Source: DATILI01 sp035476635
GTDB taxonomy: Bacteria; Pseudomonadota; Gammaproteobacteria; Burkholderiales; Burkholderiaceae_C
Reading direction: 5' to 3'
Length of the DNA: 38,649 bases
Assembly: GCA_035476635.1 (NCBI GenBank)
Contig: DATILI010000033.1
Span: forward strand, 1 to 38,649
Shown: positions 1 to 7,710 of the stretch, piece by piece
How the letters are laid out: every line of letters begins with the position of its first letter
Position numbering within the stretch: the first letter of the stretch is position 1
The notes under the pieces: model-generated
Told to the model about the DNA's origin: nothing
The model's database searches: none
The model's input: only the letters and a program-made list of their open reading frames with translations
Position numbers and translations under genes: made by a program

Positions 1-601
1 CGACTACATCGACCTCTACCAGTCGCACGACGACGACGCGGATACGCCGCTGGAAGAAACCCTGGCCGCCTATGGTGAACTGATCAAGGCCGGCAAGGTG
101 CGCGCCATCGGCGCCTCCAACTACACGGCGCCGCGCCTGGCCGAGGCGCTGGAAGTCAGCCAGAAGAACGGCCTGCCCCGCTACGAAAGCCTGCAGCCCC
201 TGTACAACCTCCATGACCGCGCGGTGTTCGAGGACGCGCTGGAGCCGCTGTGTGTGAAGAACGATGTCGGCGTGCTGAACTTTTACACGCTGGCCGCCGG
301 CTTCCTGACAGGCAAGTACCGCACTGAGGCCGATGCGGCCAAGAGCGCGCGCGGCAAGAACACGGTCGCCAAGTACCTGAACGCGCGCGGCCTCAAGATT
401 CTCGCGGCACTGGACGAAGTAGCCGCGCGTACCGGTACCGCGCCAGCCCGCGTGGCAACAGCCTGGCTGATGGCGCGACCGAGCGTGACCTCGCCGATTG
501 CCAGCGCGACCTCGCTGGCGCAGTTGAACGAGCTGGTGGCTGCCGCGCAGTTGAAACTGGACGCCGAGGCGCTGGCACTACTGGATCGGGCCAGCGCGTG
601 A
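1..601 (+). CDS. Aldo/keto reductase, C-terminal part (5' end outside window)
   Basis: The window opens inside this gene. Reading from base 2 gives 199 residues to a TGA at 599-601. The family reduces aldehydes or ketones with NADPH on a TIM-barrel fold, in the cytoplasm. Visible family marks are a Tyr-Gln-Ser-His stretch at the very start, which fits the active-site His region (YxSH), followed by the typical GKVRAIGASN block and a C-terminal SPIASATSLAQLNEL segment that resembles the NADP-binding end of YajO/Tas-type members. The N-terminal catalytic Asp/Tyr/Lys region lies upstream of the window and cannot be judged. Family assignment is secure; substrate is unknown. Confidence 0.9.
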   Translation, partial: DYIDLYQSHDDDADTPLEETLAAYGELIKAGKVRAIGASNYTAPRLAEALEVSQKNGLPRYESLQPLYNLHDRAVFEDALEPLCVKNDVGVLNFYTLAAGFLTGKYRTEADAAKSARGKNTVAKYLNARGLKILAALDEVAARTGTAPARVATAWLMARPSVTSPIASATSLAQLNELVAAAQLKLDAEALALLDRASA

Positions 602-805
602 CGTCGTCACGAAATCGACGATCAGAAAAGCCTTCAGGTTGAGCGGCTGATCGGTACCGTCTGAGCGCGGCGAATACCTTCCCGATGAGCGGGTGGCGTC
701 CTACAGCGTCCCAGGCGCAAGGCCCTCACCATCTACCTAGGCGGCATTGGCTCCGCAAACCATCACCTGTTCAAGGGGAGCCCGGCCGCAATCCAGGAGC
801 TCATC
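602..805. other. Intergenic stretch, no gene seen
   Basis: About 200 bases between the aldo/keto reductase stop and the TTG start at 806. No tRNA-like cloverleaf, no strong inverted repeat followed by a T-run and no convincing paired -35/-10 hexamers were found by eye. It presumably carries the promoter of the two-gene unit at 806-4417, but none can be pointed to. Confidence 0.5.
795..799 (+). promoter_or_regulatory. Ribosome binding site AGGAG supporting a TTG start at 806
   Basis: AGGAG lies 6 bases before the TTG at 806. It is the best purine-rich box near any candidate start and is the main reason for accepting a TTG initiator. Confidence 0.65.
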
Positions 806-2188
806 TTGAAATCAACAAATTCCCTTTTCTGCCGCCCATTTTCAACACGCCATCTGCGCAGCCCCGTTGTCGCACTGATGCTGCTGTTACCTGGTGCCTT
901 CGCATTGACTGCGCTACCCGCCACCGCGCTCGCGCAGCCGGCCTTGCCCGAGGTTCGCTCGCTCGACGTGAGGAGCGACGGCGATCTCGGCCCGGGCTCA
1001 CGGCTGAACTTCAGGGCCGTCGGCACCCCTCGCGCACAAGTTGTGGTGCGGTTGCGAGGCTTGCGAGAAACGATTGCGTTACGCGAGGTGTCGCCTGGCG
1101 TTTATGTCGGTCGCCACATCATCAAGCGCAACGAGGTACTCGAGGATGATCGCGAGATTCGCGTCACGCTGCGGCAGGGCAAGCGGACGGCTGCCGCCAG
1201 CTACACCTTGGCCGAAGTCATGACCGGTCCGCCAGTTGCCAACGTCCCCCCGCCTCCACCTCCGCCTCCACCTCCGCCCCCGCCCCCGCCGCGCATCGAT
1301 CGCTTCAGCGTCGCGCCGCTGGATCGCATCGAGCCTGGTGCTGAACTACGATTCGCGCTCGACGGCGCTCCGGGCGGCACAGTCATCATTGACCTGCCGG
1401 GTGTTGCCAACGACGTGGCGCTACGCGAGATTCGTCCGGGCCACTATGAGGGCGGCTACACGATCCGGCGCACGGACAACCTCAACCCATCGCGGCCCAT
1501 CGTGGCAACCCTTCGTGTCGGCGACCGCGTGGTCACCGCCAACCTGGCCGGGCCGCTGGTCCAGCCCCAAGTGGATCAGCGGCCACCGCAGGTCGTGAAC
1601 ATCGCGCCGCGCGAGGGCGAAGCCGTCTCCAGTGGCGCCAACATCCAGATCTCCGCCAACTTCGAGGACCGCGGCGGCAGCGGGGTTGACCCCGCGAGTG
1701 TGCGCGTCGTGGTGTCCGGCCGCAATGTCACGCAGGAGGCCCAGGTAACCCCGAATTCGTTCAGCTACCGAGCCAGCCTGCCTCCGGGTCGGCACACCGT
1801 GGACGTCACTGCGCGGGACCGCGCAGGCAACACCATGCGGCGCGACTGGAGCTTTGATGTGGCTGCAGTAGTGCCCGTGAACGTGCCACTGCAGATTCTG
1901 AACCACGGCAACAACGGCAGCGTCGATGGCGGGACCACCGTGGTGCAGGGCCGTACCGCCTCGTTCGCGACGGTGGGGGTCAAGGTCAATAGCAGCGCAC
2001 CAGTGGCCGGCGCTTTCAACGTGACACAGCAGTTATACGCGCAGACGCTGCAGGCGGACGCGAGCGGGAATTTCTCGTTCAGCTTCTCTCCGAGATTTCC
2101 GATCCCTGGAACCCGCTACGAGATATCGCTGCAGTCGACGAAAGCCGGTGTGACAAACGACGCTCACCTGACGCTGCACCAGCGATAG
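806..2188 (+). CDS. Exported protein with duplicated beta-rich module, 15-proline linker and Ig-like domain
   Basis: Uncharacterised 460-residue protein. Residues 1-43 form an export signal: a basic N-end, a hydrophobic core around 21-40 and an ALA-like cleavage site before QPALPEV. Residues about 48-137 and 164-252 look like copies of one module; both contain ALRE(V/I)xPGxYxG followed by a basic pair and a run of short beta-like strands. The copies are separated by 15 consecutive prolines (148-162). Residues about 258-353 resemble an Ig-like or cadherin-like repeat, ending in an HTVDVTARDRAGN motif that is common in such folds. A Gly/Asn-rich beta-like tail follows. Start TTG 806 is chosen for its AGGAG box and because it keeps the signal peptide intact. 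The next gene begins 39 bases downstream on the same strand, so the two are probably co-transcribed and may work together in the periplasm or at the outer membrane. No enzyme motif is seen. Confidence 0.8.
   Translation: MKSTNSLFCRPFSTRHLRSPVVALMLLLPGAFALTALPATALAQPALPEVRSLDVRSDGDLGPGSRLNFRAVGTPRAQVVVRLRGLRETIALREVSPGVYVGRHIIKRNEVLEDDREIRVTLRQGKRTAAASYTLAEVMTGPPVANVPPPPPPPPPPPPPPPRIDRFSVAPLDRIEPGAELRFALDGAPGGTVIIDLPGVANDVALREIRPGHYEGGYTIRRTDNLNPSRPIVATLRVGDRVVTANLAGPLVQPQVDQRPPQVVNIAPREGEAVSSGANIQISANFEDRGGSGVDPASVRVVVSGRNVTQEAQVTPNSFSYRASLPPGRHTVDVTARDRAGNTMRRDWSFDVAAVVPVNVPLQILNHGNNGSVDGGTTVVQGRTASFATVGVKVNSSAPVAGAFNVTQQLYAQTLQADASGNFSFSFSPRFPIPGTRYEISLQSTKAGVTNDAHLTLHQR
1247..1291 (+). repeat. 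CCN codon run encoding 15 prolines
   Basis: Fifteen consecutive proline codons (CCC, CCG, CCT, CCA mixed), partly periodic as alternating CCT-CCA and CCT-CCG. It links the two copies of the duplicated module. Runs like this stall ribosomes without EF-P (established knowledge), and the low-complexity DNA may vary in length between strains. Confidence 0.9.
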
Positions 2189-2227
2189 CGCACAAGGCGA
2201 TGGGCAATGCCCCAACCAGGAAACATC

Positions 2228-4417
2228 ATGAACATGAACAGACCGTCGCTGCGCAAGCTGTTGGGCGCTTTCATTCTGGGGCTTTGCGCCTGCGCGCTGA
2301 GCAGTTGGGCACATGCCGATCCGCCATCGCGTGTGGCGCGGTTGGCCTATGTCAGCGGCGCGGTGAGCTTCTCGCCCGCCGGCGAAAACGACTGGGTCCG
2401 TGCGACCGTCAATCGACCGCTGGTCACGGGCGACCGGTTGTGGGCCGATGCCGGCGCTTTGGGTGAACTGCAACTGGGCGCCGCCGCGATCCGCATAGGC
2501 GCACGCACCAGCATGACCCTGCTGAACGTCAACGACCGCATGGCGCAAGTGCAGTTGACGCAGGGCACCTTGAACATCCGCATCTGGCGCTTCGACCGCA
2601 ATCAAACCTTCGAAGTCGCCACGCCGAATCTCGCCTATTCCATCCGCAGCCCCGGCAGCTACCGCATTCACGTCGACCCCAGCGCGGATTCGACCGTGGT
2701 GATGGTGCGCGCCGGCCAGGCCGAGGTCTACGGCGAAGGCCGCGCCTTTGCGATCAAGGCGGGCCAGGGCTTCAAGTTCTCAGACACCGGCCTGCGCGAC
2801 TACGACAGCTTCGCGCTCGCCGCCCCCGATGACTTCGACCGCTGGTCCAGCGCGCGTGACCGCCGTTGGGAGAACTCGGCATCCGCGCGCTACGTTTCGC
2901 GCGACCTGATCGGCTACGAGGATCTGGACGAACACGGAACCTGGCGGGAGGCGGCGGGCTACGGCCATGTATGGACACCGACGCGGGTGGCGGCCGACTG
3001 GGCACCGTATCGCGACGGGCATTGGGCCTGGGTCGAACCCTGGGGCTGGACCTGGGTGGATGACGCGCCCTGGGGGTTCGCGCCTTCGCACTACGGCCGC
3101 TGGGCCAACATCGGCGGCGCATGGGCTTGGGTGCCCGGGCCAATCCAGGCCCGGCCGGTCTACGCGCCGGCGCTGGTCGCCTTTGTCGGCGGCAGCAACT
3201 TCAGCATCTCGCTCAACCTGGGCAGTGCGGGCGCGGTGGCGTGGTTTCCGCTCGGGCCGCGCGAGGTCTACCGACCGGCATACCCGGTCAGCCGCGGCTA
3301 CTTCACCAGCGTCAACACCAGCAACACCATCATCAACACGACCAACATCACCAACGTGTACAACAACACGAACGTGACCAAGGTGGTCTACGTCAACCAG
3401 CAGGTGCCCGGGGCGGTGGTGGCGGTTCCCACCACGGCGTTTGTGCAGTCCAGGCCGGTGGCGCGAGAGGCGGTGCGTGTGACGCGCGCCATGGCAGCCA
3501 CTTCACCGGCAATGGCGGTTGCGCCGCTGGCGCCGGTGCGTACCAGCGTGCTGGGCGCCGCCGCTCCCAGTGCCCAACCGCCGGAAACCGCTGCGGCACG
3601 GCCGGTCGTGGCCAAGACCGCCCCGCCGCCGGCACCAGCGCCGTTCGCCGCTCGGCAGAGTGCGCTCGCGGCCAATCCTGGGAAGCCGCTTGATGCCGCC
3701 GCCGTGACGGCCCTGCGGCCTGCCGCAGCGGCAGTAGCGGTGACTGTCGTGACACCACCCCCGTCGGCCGCATTGCCGCCTCCGCCCAAGTCGCCTGGCG
3801 CTTCCGCGCCACAACGAGCGCAGCGGGCCGTGGCCCAAACACCGGTGGCGGGTCCGCCCAGCGAGCCCCGCGGCCCGCAGTCGGCCACACCGCCCACGGC
3901 GGTCAAACCTTCTACGGTTGATGCAGCTCCCGCCGCGCGCCCCCCGGCAACCATCGCGGCGCCGCAAAAACAGCAGAAGCAGTCGGGGCAAGAGGAACGG
4001 TCGCGCCAGCCCGGGCCCCCGCAGCGATCCGAGCAACCACAGGCCAGTTCTAAGCCCGCAGCCGAACCCGCGCCCACAGCGCCAGTCCGTGCGGCCGCCA
4101 AGCCCGCGGATGAAGCAAAGCCTTCAGGTCCAGTCGCGAGCGCACCTCGGATGACTCCCCTGGGGCCGCCGCCCGCCCAAAGCCGCGCGCCAGCGCCGGA
4201 CAGCCGTCCGCCCGCCGCCGTCGCCGCGCCCAAGGCGGCGGCCGGGCCAGCCGCTGCCCCCGCGTCGCAACCCCTCCCTGTTGTTGACGAGCCGCCTGGC
4301 CGGCGGCAGCGTCCCGAGGTGGGCAAGGCAGCAGATAAACGAGCGGCGGCCAGCGAGCCCAAAAAAGCGAACGAGCAACGCGGCCGGTCCGAAGAAGAAC
4401 AGGGGCGCCGTCCCTGA
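2228..4417 (+). CDS. Exported FecR-domain protein with Trp-rich (DUF6600-like) segment and long Pro/Ala tail
   Basis: About 729 residues from ATG 2228, preceded by an AGGAAA box 4 bases upstream; an in-frame ATG at 2207 has no such box. Residues about 1-32 form a signal peptide ending near AHADPP. Residues about 35-185 look like a FecR domain (ligand- or polymer-binding beta structure), here without the anti-sigma N-domain or an adjacent ECF sigma gene. Residues 239-302 contain 12 tryptophans in a GHWAWVEPWGWTWVDD-type pattern, as in proteins annotated DUF6600. Residues about 362-388 are Asn/Thr-rich. From about 400 to the end the chain is Pro/Ala/Gln/Lys-rich and probably disordered. The gene follows the 806 gene by 39 bases and meets rlmB tail to tail, 5 bases apart. 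Function is unknown; binding to envelope polymer or cell wall is a guess. Confidence 0.82.
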   Translation: MNMNRPSLRKLLGAFILGLCACALSSWAHADPPSRVARLAYVSGAVSFSPAGENDWVRATVNRPLVTGDRLWADAGALGELQLGAAAIRIGARTSMTLLNVNDRMAQVQLTQGTLNIRIWRFDRNQTFEVATPNLAYSIRSPGSYRIHVDPSADSTVVMVRAGQAEVYGEGRAFAIKAGQGFKFSDTGLRDYDSFALAAPDDFDRWSSARDRRWENSASARYVSRDLIGYEDLDEHGTWREAAGYGHVWTPTRVAADWAPYRDGHWAWVEPWGWTWVDDAPWGFAPSHYGRWANIGGAWAWVPGPIQARPVYAPALVAFVGGSNFSISLNLGSAGAVAWFPLGPREVYRPAYPVSRGYFTSVNTSNTIINTTNITNVYNNTNVTKVVYVNQQVPGAVVAVPTTAFVQSRPVAREAVRVTRAMAATSPAMAVAPLAPVRTSVLGAAAPSAQPPETAAARPVVAKTAPPPAPAPFAARQSALAANPGKPLDAAAVTALRPAAAAVAVTVVTPPPSAALPPPPKSPGASAPQRAQRAVAQTPVAGPPSEPRGPQSATPPTAVKPSTVDAAPAARPPATIAAPQKQQKQSGQEERSRQPGPPQRSEQPQASSKPAAEPAPTAPVRAAAKPADEAKPSGPVASAPRMTPLGPPPAQSRAPAPDSRPPAAVAAPKAAAGPAAAPASQPLPVVDEPPGRRQRPEVGKAADKRAAASEPKKANEQRGRSEEEQGRRP

Positions 4418-4422
4418 GTTCT

Positions 4423-5172
4423 TCAGCCGCCGCGCTGGCGCAAGGCCTCGTACAGGCAGACGCCGCTGGCCACCGAGACGTTCAGGCTTTCCACCGCGCC
4501 GTGCATGGGAATGCTGACCAGTTCGTCGCAGGTCTTGCGCGTGAGTTGGCGCATGCCGTCACCCTCGGCCCCCAACACCAGGGCCACCGGGCCCTTGAGG
4601 TCGACCTGGTACAGCGTCTTGGGTGCGTCGTCGCTGGTGCCGATGCACCAGATATTGCGCTCCTTGAGCTCGTTCATGGTGCGGGCGAGATTGGTCACCA
4701 TGAAGTACGGCATGGTCTCAGCCGCGCCGCTGGCCACTTTGGCGACGGTGGCGTTGATGCCGGCGGCGTGGTCCTTGGGCGCGATCACGGCGTGCGCGCC
4801 GGCGCCATCGGCCACGCGCAGGCAGGCGCCGAGGTTGTGCGGGTCGGTGATGCCGTCCAGCACCAGCAGGAGTGGCGGCGTACCGGCGCCCGCTTCCAGC
4901 TGCTCCAGCAGTTCGTCCAGCGATTTGACCTGGGCCACCGGCTCGACACGTGCCGCGACGCCCTGGTGGCCGTGGCTGCCGGCCAGCTTGGCCAGGCGCA
5001 GGCCATCGGCCTCGATCAACCGCGCGCCGGCTTCGTTGGCACGCTCCAGGAACTGGCGCATGCGCGCGTCGCGCCGGGTTGGCTCGTAATAGATCTCGAT
5101 GATGGATTTCGGCGCGGTTTTCAGGCGCACGCCAACGGCGTGAAAGCCGAACAGGACTTTGGGCGATGACAT
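4423..5172 (-). CDS. rlmB: 23S rRNA (guanosine-2'-O-)-methyltransferase RlmB
   Basis: A SpoU/TrmH-type SPOUT enzyme of 249 residues that 2'-O-methylates G2251 of 23S rRNA with S-adenosylmethionine. The N-terminal substrate-binding domain (residues about 1-80, beginning SSPKVLFGFHAV) is followed by the knotted catalytic domain. All three SpoU motifs are visible: HNLGACLRVADG with its Asn and Arg, LVLGAEGDGM, and IPMHGAVESLNVSVASGVCL near the C-terminus. ATG 5172 is chosen because family members begin just before the KVLFGFHAV block; an ATG at 5181 and a GTG at 5196 add only a few non-conserved residues. No strong ribosome binding site is seen. It lies downstream of the ABC ATPase gene on the same strand, 38 bases away, so it could share a transcript. 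Confidence 0.95.
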   Translation of the reverse strand: MSSPKVLFGFHAVGVRLKTAPKSIIEIYYEPTRRDARMRQFLERANEAGARLIEADGLRLAKLAGSHGHQGVAARVEPVAQVKSLDELLEQLEAGAGTPPLLLVLDGITDPHNLGACLRVADGAGAHAVIAPKDHAAGINATVAKVASGAAETMPYFMVTNLARTMNELKERNIWCIGTSDDAPKTLYQVDLKGPVALVLGAEGDGMRQLTRKTCDELVSIPMHGAVESLNVSVASGVCLYEALRQRGG

Positions 5173-5210
5173 GCTGCGCATTATCGCGGCACGCACCCTG
5201 GGTAACGGCC

Positions 5211-5873
5211 CTAAACCAGCTTCCCGGCTTCGATCGTGATGCGCCGCTCGCAGCGCTCGGCGATGGCGCGGTCATGTGTGACCAGCACGAGTGTCGTGCC
5301 CTGCTCGCGGTTCAGGTCGAACATCAGCCGCATGATGGTCTCGCCGGTGGCAAAGTCCAGGCTGCCGGTGGGCTCATCCGCCAGCAGCACGGCGGGCTGC
5401 ACGACGAAGGCGCGGGCCAGGGCGACGCGCTGCTGTTCGCCGCCGCTGAGCAGCTTGGGATAGTGCGAAAGCCGCTGGCTCAAGCCCACGCGTGCCAGCA
5501 TCTCAGTCGCGGCCTTGCGCGAATCGCGGCGGTCGGCGAGTTCCAGCGGCAGCATCACGTTCTCCAGCGCGGTGAGGTTGCCCATCAGCTGGAAACTCTG
5601 GAACACGAAGCCAACCTTGCTGGCCCGCAGCGCGGCGCGCGCGTCCTCGTCGATGGCGAAGAGATCCTGGCCGGCCAGGCGCACCGTGCCGGTGGTAGGT
5701 GTGTCCAGCCCAGCGATGATGGACAGCAGCGTGCTTTTGCCCGACCCGGACGCGCCCACAATGGCCGCGGTTTCTCGCGCGGCCAGGGTGAAATCGATAT
5801 CGCGCAAAATGTCGAGAGTGCCCGTGGAGTCGCTTACCGACTTGAAGACGTGCTCCACCGCGATGATCGGCAT
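5211..5873 (-). CDS. ABC transporter ATP-binding protein, LolD/YbbA type
   Basis: A 220-residue ATPase of the LolD/MacB/YbbA group, which drives FtsX-like permeases in lipoprotein or lipid handling at the inner membrane. Residues 40-48 are Walker A (GASGSGKST), Gln92 is in the Q-loop, 142-148 are the signature LSGGEQQ, 162-167 are Walker B (VLLADE), and His200 is the switch histidine. It is divergent from a tesA-like gene exactly as ybbA and tesA are in E. coli, so a YbbA-type role is favoured. The expected FtsX-like permease (ybbP) is not next to it; rlmB is. An upstream in-frame ATG at 5951 would give 246 residues but leave only 13 bases to the tesA start, with both promoters inside coding sequence. 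The shorter start leaves a 91-base divergent region and matches E. coli YbbA length (about 228). Neither start has a clear ribosome binding site. Confidence 0.9.
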   Translation of the reverse strand: MPIIAVEHVFKSVSDSTGTLDILRDIDFTLAARETAAIVGASGSGKSTLLSIIAGLDTPTTGTVRLAGQDLFAIDEDARAALRASKVGFVFQSFQLMGNLTALENVMLPLELADRRDSRKAATEMLARVGLSQRLSHYPKLLSGGEQQRVALARAFVVQPAVLLADEPTGSLDFATGETIMRLMFDLNREQGTTLVLVTHDRAIAERCERRITIEAGKLV

Positions 5874-5952
5874 GGCCTGGCTGGCGGGCCGGCCTGAGGC
5901 GCCGAGGGCCCCTTCGGGGAGCGCGGTGAGGGATTCAATAGTTTTGGACATA

Positions 5953-5957
5953 AGAGG
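5953..5957 (+). promoter_or_regulatory. Ribosome binding site AGAGG for the tesA-like gene
   Basis: AGAGG lies 7 bases before TTG 5965. It fixes the start of the esterase gene, because no ATG occurs near the beginning of its signal peptide. Confidence 0.6.
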
Positions 5958-5964
5958 TCAAGAA

Positions 5965-6636
5965 TTGCTTCGACGCGACTTTATCGTGACACTGGCGGCC
6001 GGCGGCAGCCTTGCGGCAGCGCTGGCCCAGCCCGGGCCTTCGCCCAGGACCATTCTGGTGGTTGGCGACTCGCTGAGTGCAGAGTATGGCCTGAAGCGCG
6101 GCAGCGGCTGGGTGGCACTGCTTGAAAAACGCCTGGCGGCCGAAAAAATCGTCGCCACCGTGGTGAACGCCAGCATCAGCGGCGACACCACCTCCGGCGG
6201 GCGCTCGCGCCTGGCGCCGCTTCTAAGCCAGCACAAACCCAGCCATGTGATCATTGAGCTGGGCGCCAACGACGCCCTGCGCGGCCTGCCGCTTGCGATG
6301 ACCGAGGACAACCTGGGCCAGATGACGCAGGCTGCACAACGCGCCGGCGCCAAAGTGCTACTGGTGGGCATGCGGCTGCCGCCCAACTACGGTACGGCCT
6401 ATGCCGATCAGTTTGCCGGCTTGTTCGACAAGGTGGCCAAGGCGCACAAGGCAGCGCTTGCGCCGTTCCTGCTCAGGGGCGTGGCCGACGTTCCGAGCGC
6501 CATGGAGTTGTTCCAATCCGACCGCATCCACCCCAGGGAGGTGGCGCAACCGACGATGCTGGACAACGTCTGGCCTGAGCTGAAGAAGCTGCTCGCCGGT
6601 GCCCAGCCGCGTCAGCCGGCAGCGCGCCGCGGGTGA
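5965..6636 (+). CDS. tesA: SGNH-hydrolase arylesterase/thioesterase, TesA type, with Tat-like signal
   Basis: A 223-residue SGNH hydrolase like E. coli TesA (thioesterase I / protease I / lysophospholipase L1), a periplasmic esterase acting on thioesters and esters. Block I is GDSL at 34-37 with Ser36 as nucleophile, block II Gly is near 73, block III is GAND at 100-103, and block V is DxxH at 186-189, so the catalytic set is complete. The N-terminus is MLRRDFIV followed by a hydrophobic stretch and an ALAQP cleavage site near residue 21. The Arg-Arg-Asp-Phe pattern resembles a twin-arginine (Tat) signal, whereas E. coli TesA uses Sec. Translation starts at TTG 5965 behind an AGAGG box; the open frame upstream is antisense to the ABC gene and not part of this protein. 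It is divergent from the YbbA-type ATPase, as in E. coli, and 12 bases before mnmH. Confidence 0.9.
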   Translation: MLRRDFIVTLAAGGSLAAALAQPGPSPRTILVVGDSLSAEYGLKRGSGWVALLEKRLAAEKIVATVVNASISGDTTSGGRSRLAPLLSQHKPSHVIIELGANDALRGLPLAMTEDNLGQMTQAAQRAGAKVLLVGMRLPPNYGTAYADQFAGLFDKVAKAHKAALAPFLLRGVADVPSAMELFQSDRIHPREVAQPTMLDNVWPELKKLLAGAQPRQPAARRG

Positions 6637-6648
6637 ACGGGTGAGCAC

Positions 6649-7710
6649 GTGACGGTTCGCCAACTACCCGCCGCGGATGCCGTCGCAAGTCTTGCGTCGT
6701 TCAGCGCCATCATCGATGCGCGAAGCGAGGCCGAGCATGCCGAAGACCATCTGCCGGGCGCCCTCAACTGGCCTTCGCTGGACAACGAAGAACGCAAGCT
6801 GATCGGCACGATCTACAAGCAGGTCAGCCCATTTGAAGCGAGAAAACGCGGTGCGGCGCTGGTTGCAGCCAATATCGCCCGCCACATCGAACGCGAAGTA
6901 CTGGACAAACCCAAGGGCTGGCAACCCTTGATCTATTGCTGGCGCGGCGGCAATCGCAGCGGCGCCCTGGCTTTGGTGCTGGGGCAGATCGGTTTCAAAG
7001 TGAGCGTGATCGAAGGCGGCTACAAGGCGTTTCGCGCTGCCGTGCTGGCCGCCCTGCCGGAACTGAGCCAGCGCCTGCATTACCGCGTGGTCTGCGGCCC
7101 TACCGGATCGGGCAAGACCCGGCTGCTTCAGGCCTTGCGTGCGGCCGGCGCCCAGGTGCTGGACCTGGAAGCGCTGGCCAGCCATCGCAGTTCGGTGCTG
7201 GGCTCTATTCCGGGCCAGCCGCAGCCTTCGCAAAAGCGCTTTGACACTCTGGTCTGGGATGCGCTGCGCCAGTTCGATCCCGCGCGACCCGTGTTTGTGG
7301 AAAGCGAAAGCAAGAAAGTCGGCAATGTGGCCGTGCCCGACGCGCTGATGGCGGCCATGCGCGCCAGCCCCTGCCTGGATTTGCGTCTGGCCGACAAGGA
7401 GCGCGTGGCCTTGCTGCTGGAGGACTACAGCTTCTTCGTGCAGGATACGGCGCTCTTTTGCGAGCGGCTGGGCGCGTTGACCGAGCTGCGCGGCAAGGCC
7501 GTGATCCAGGGCTGGAAGGACCAGGTGGCGGCCGGAGACATCCGAAACGTGGTGGGCGAACTGCTGCACAAGCACTACGATCCGGGCTATGCGCAATCGA
7601 TGCGGCGCAGCTTCGCCGGCTATGAAACCGCAAAAGCAATCACCGCGCCTGACCGTTCGGTGCAAAGCATGCAGCAGTTGGCGCAGGAAATCATGAGGGA
7701 ACCGCAATGA
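6649..7710 (+). CDS. mnmH: tRNA 2-selenouridine synthase MnmH (SelU/YbbB)
   Basis: A 353-residue enzyme that converts 2-thiouridine at the wobble position of certain tRNAs to 2-selenouridine through a geranylated intermediate, using selenophosphate. An N-terminal rhodanese domain (residues about 15-130) carries the catalytic Cys97 in YCWRGGNRSG. A P-loop follows at 150-157 (GPTGSGKT). The remainder has the family's SHRSSVLGSIPGQPQPSQKRF block. Length is close to that of E. coli MnmH (about 364). The start is GTG 6649, 12 bases after tesA. The selenophosphate synthetase gene selD, needed for its substrate, is not in this window. The stop overlaps the next gene by four bases (ATGA), suggesting coupling. 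Confidence 0.95.
   Translation: MTVRQLPAADAVASLASFSAIIDARSEAEHAEDHLPGALNWPSLDNEERKLIGTIYKQVSPFEARKRGAALVAANIARHIEREVLDKPKGWQPLIYCWRGGNRSGALALVLGQIGFKVSVIEGGYKAFRAAVLAALPELSQRLHYRVVCGPTGSGKTRLLQALRAAGAQVLDLEALASHRSSVLGSIPGQPQPSQKRFDTLVWDALRQFDPARPVFVESESKKVGNVAVPDALMAAMRASPCLDLRLADKERVALLLEDYSFFVQDTALFCERLGALTELRGKAVIQGWKDQVAAGDIRNVVGELLHKHYDPGYAQSMRRSFAGYETAKAITAPDRSVQSMQQLAQEIMREPQ

Noticed and set aside
602..805. Possible tRNA or small RNA gene in the first gap
   Set aside because: No acceptor stem or T-loop pattern could be drawn.
3388..4362. Gly/Ala-rich frame on the minus strand opposite the Pro/Ala tail
   Set aside because: The composition is the simple antisense of CCN/GCN codons; there is no start signal.
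5515..5964. Upstream extension of the tesA frame
   Set aside because: It is antisense to the ABC ATPase gene and not homologous to TesA; the real start is TTG 5965 with an AGAGG box.
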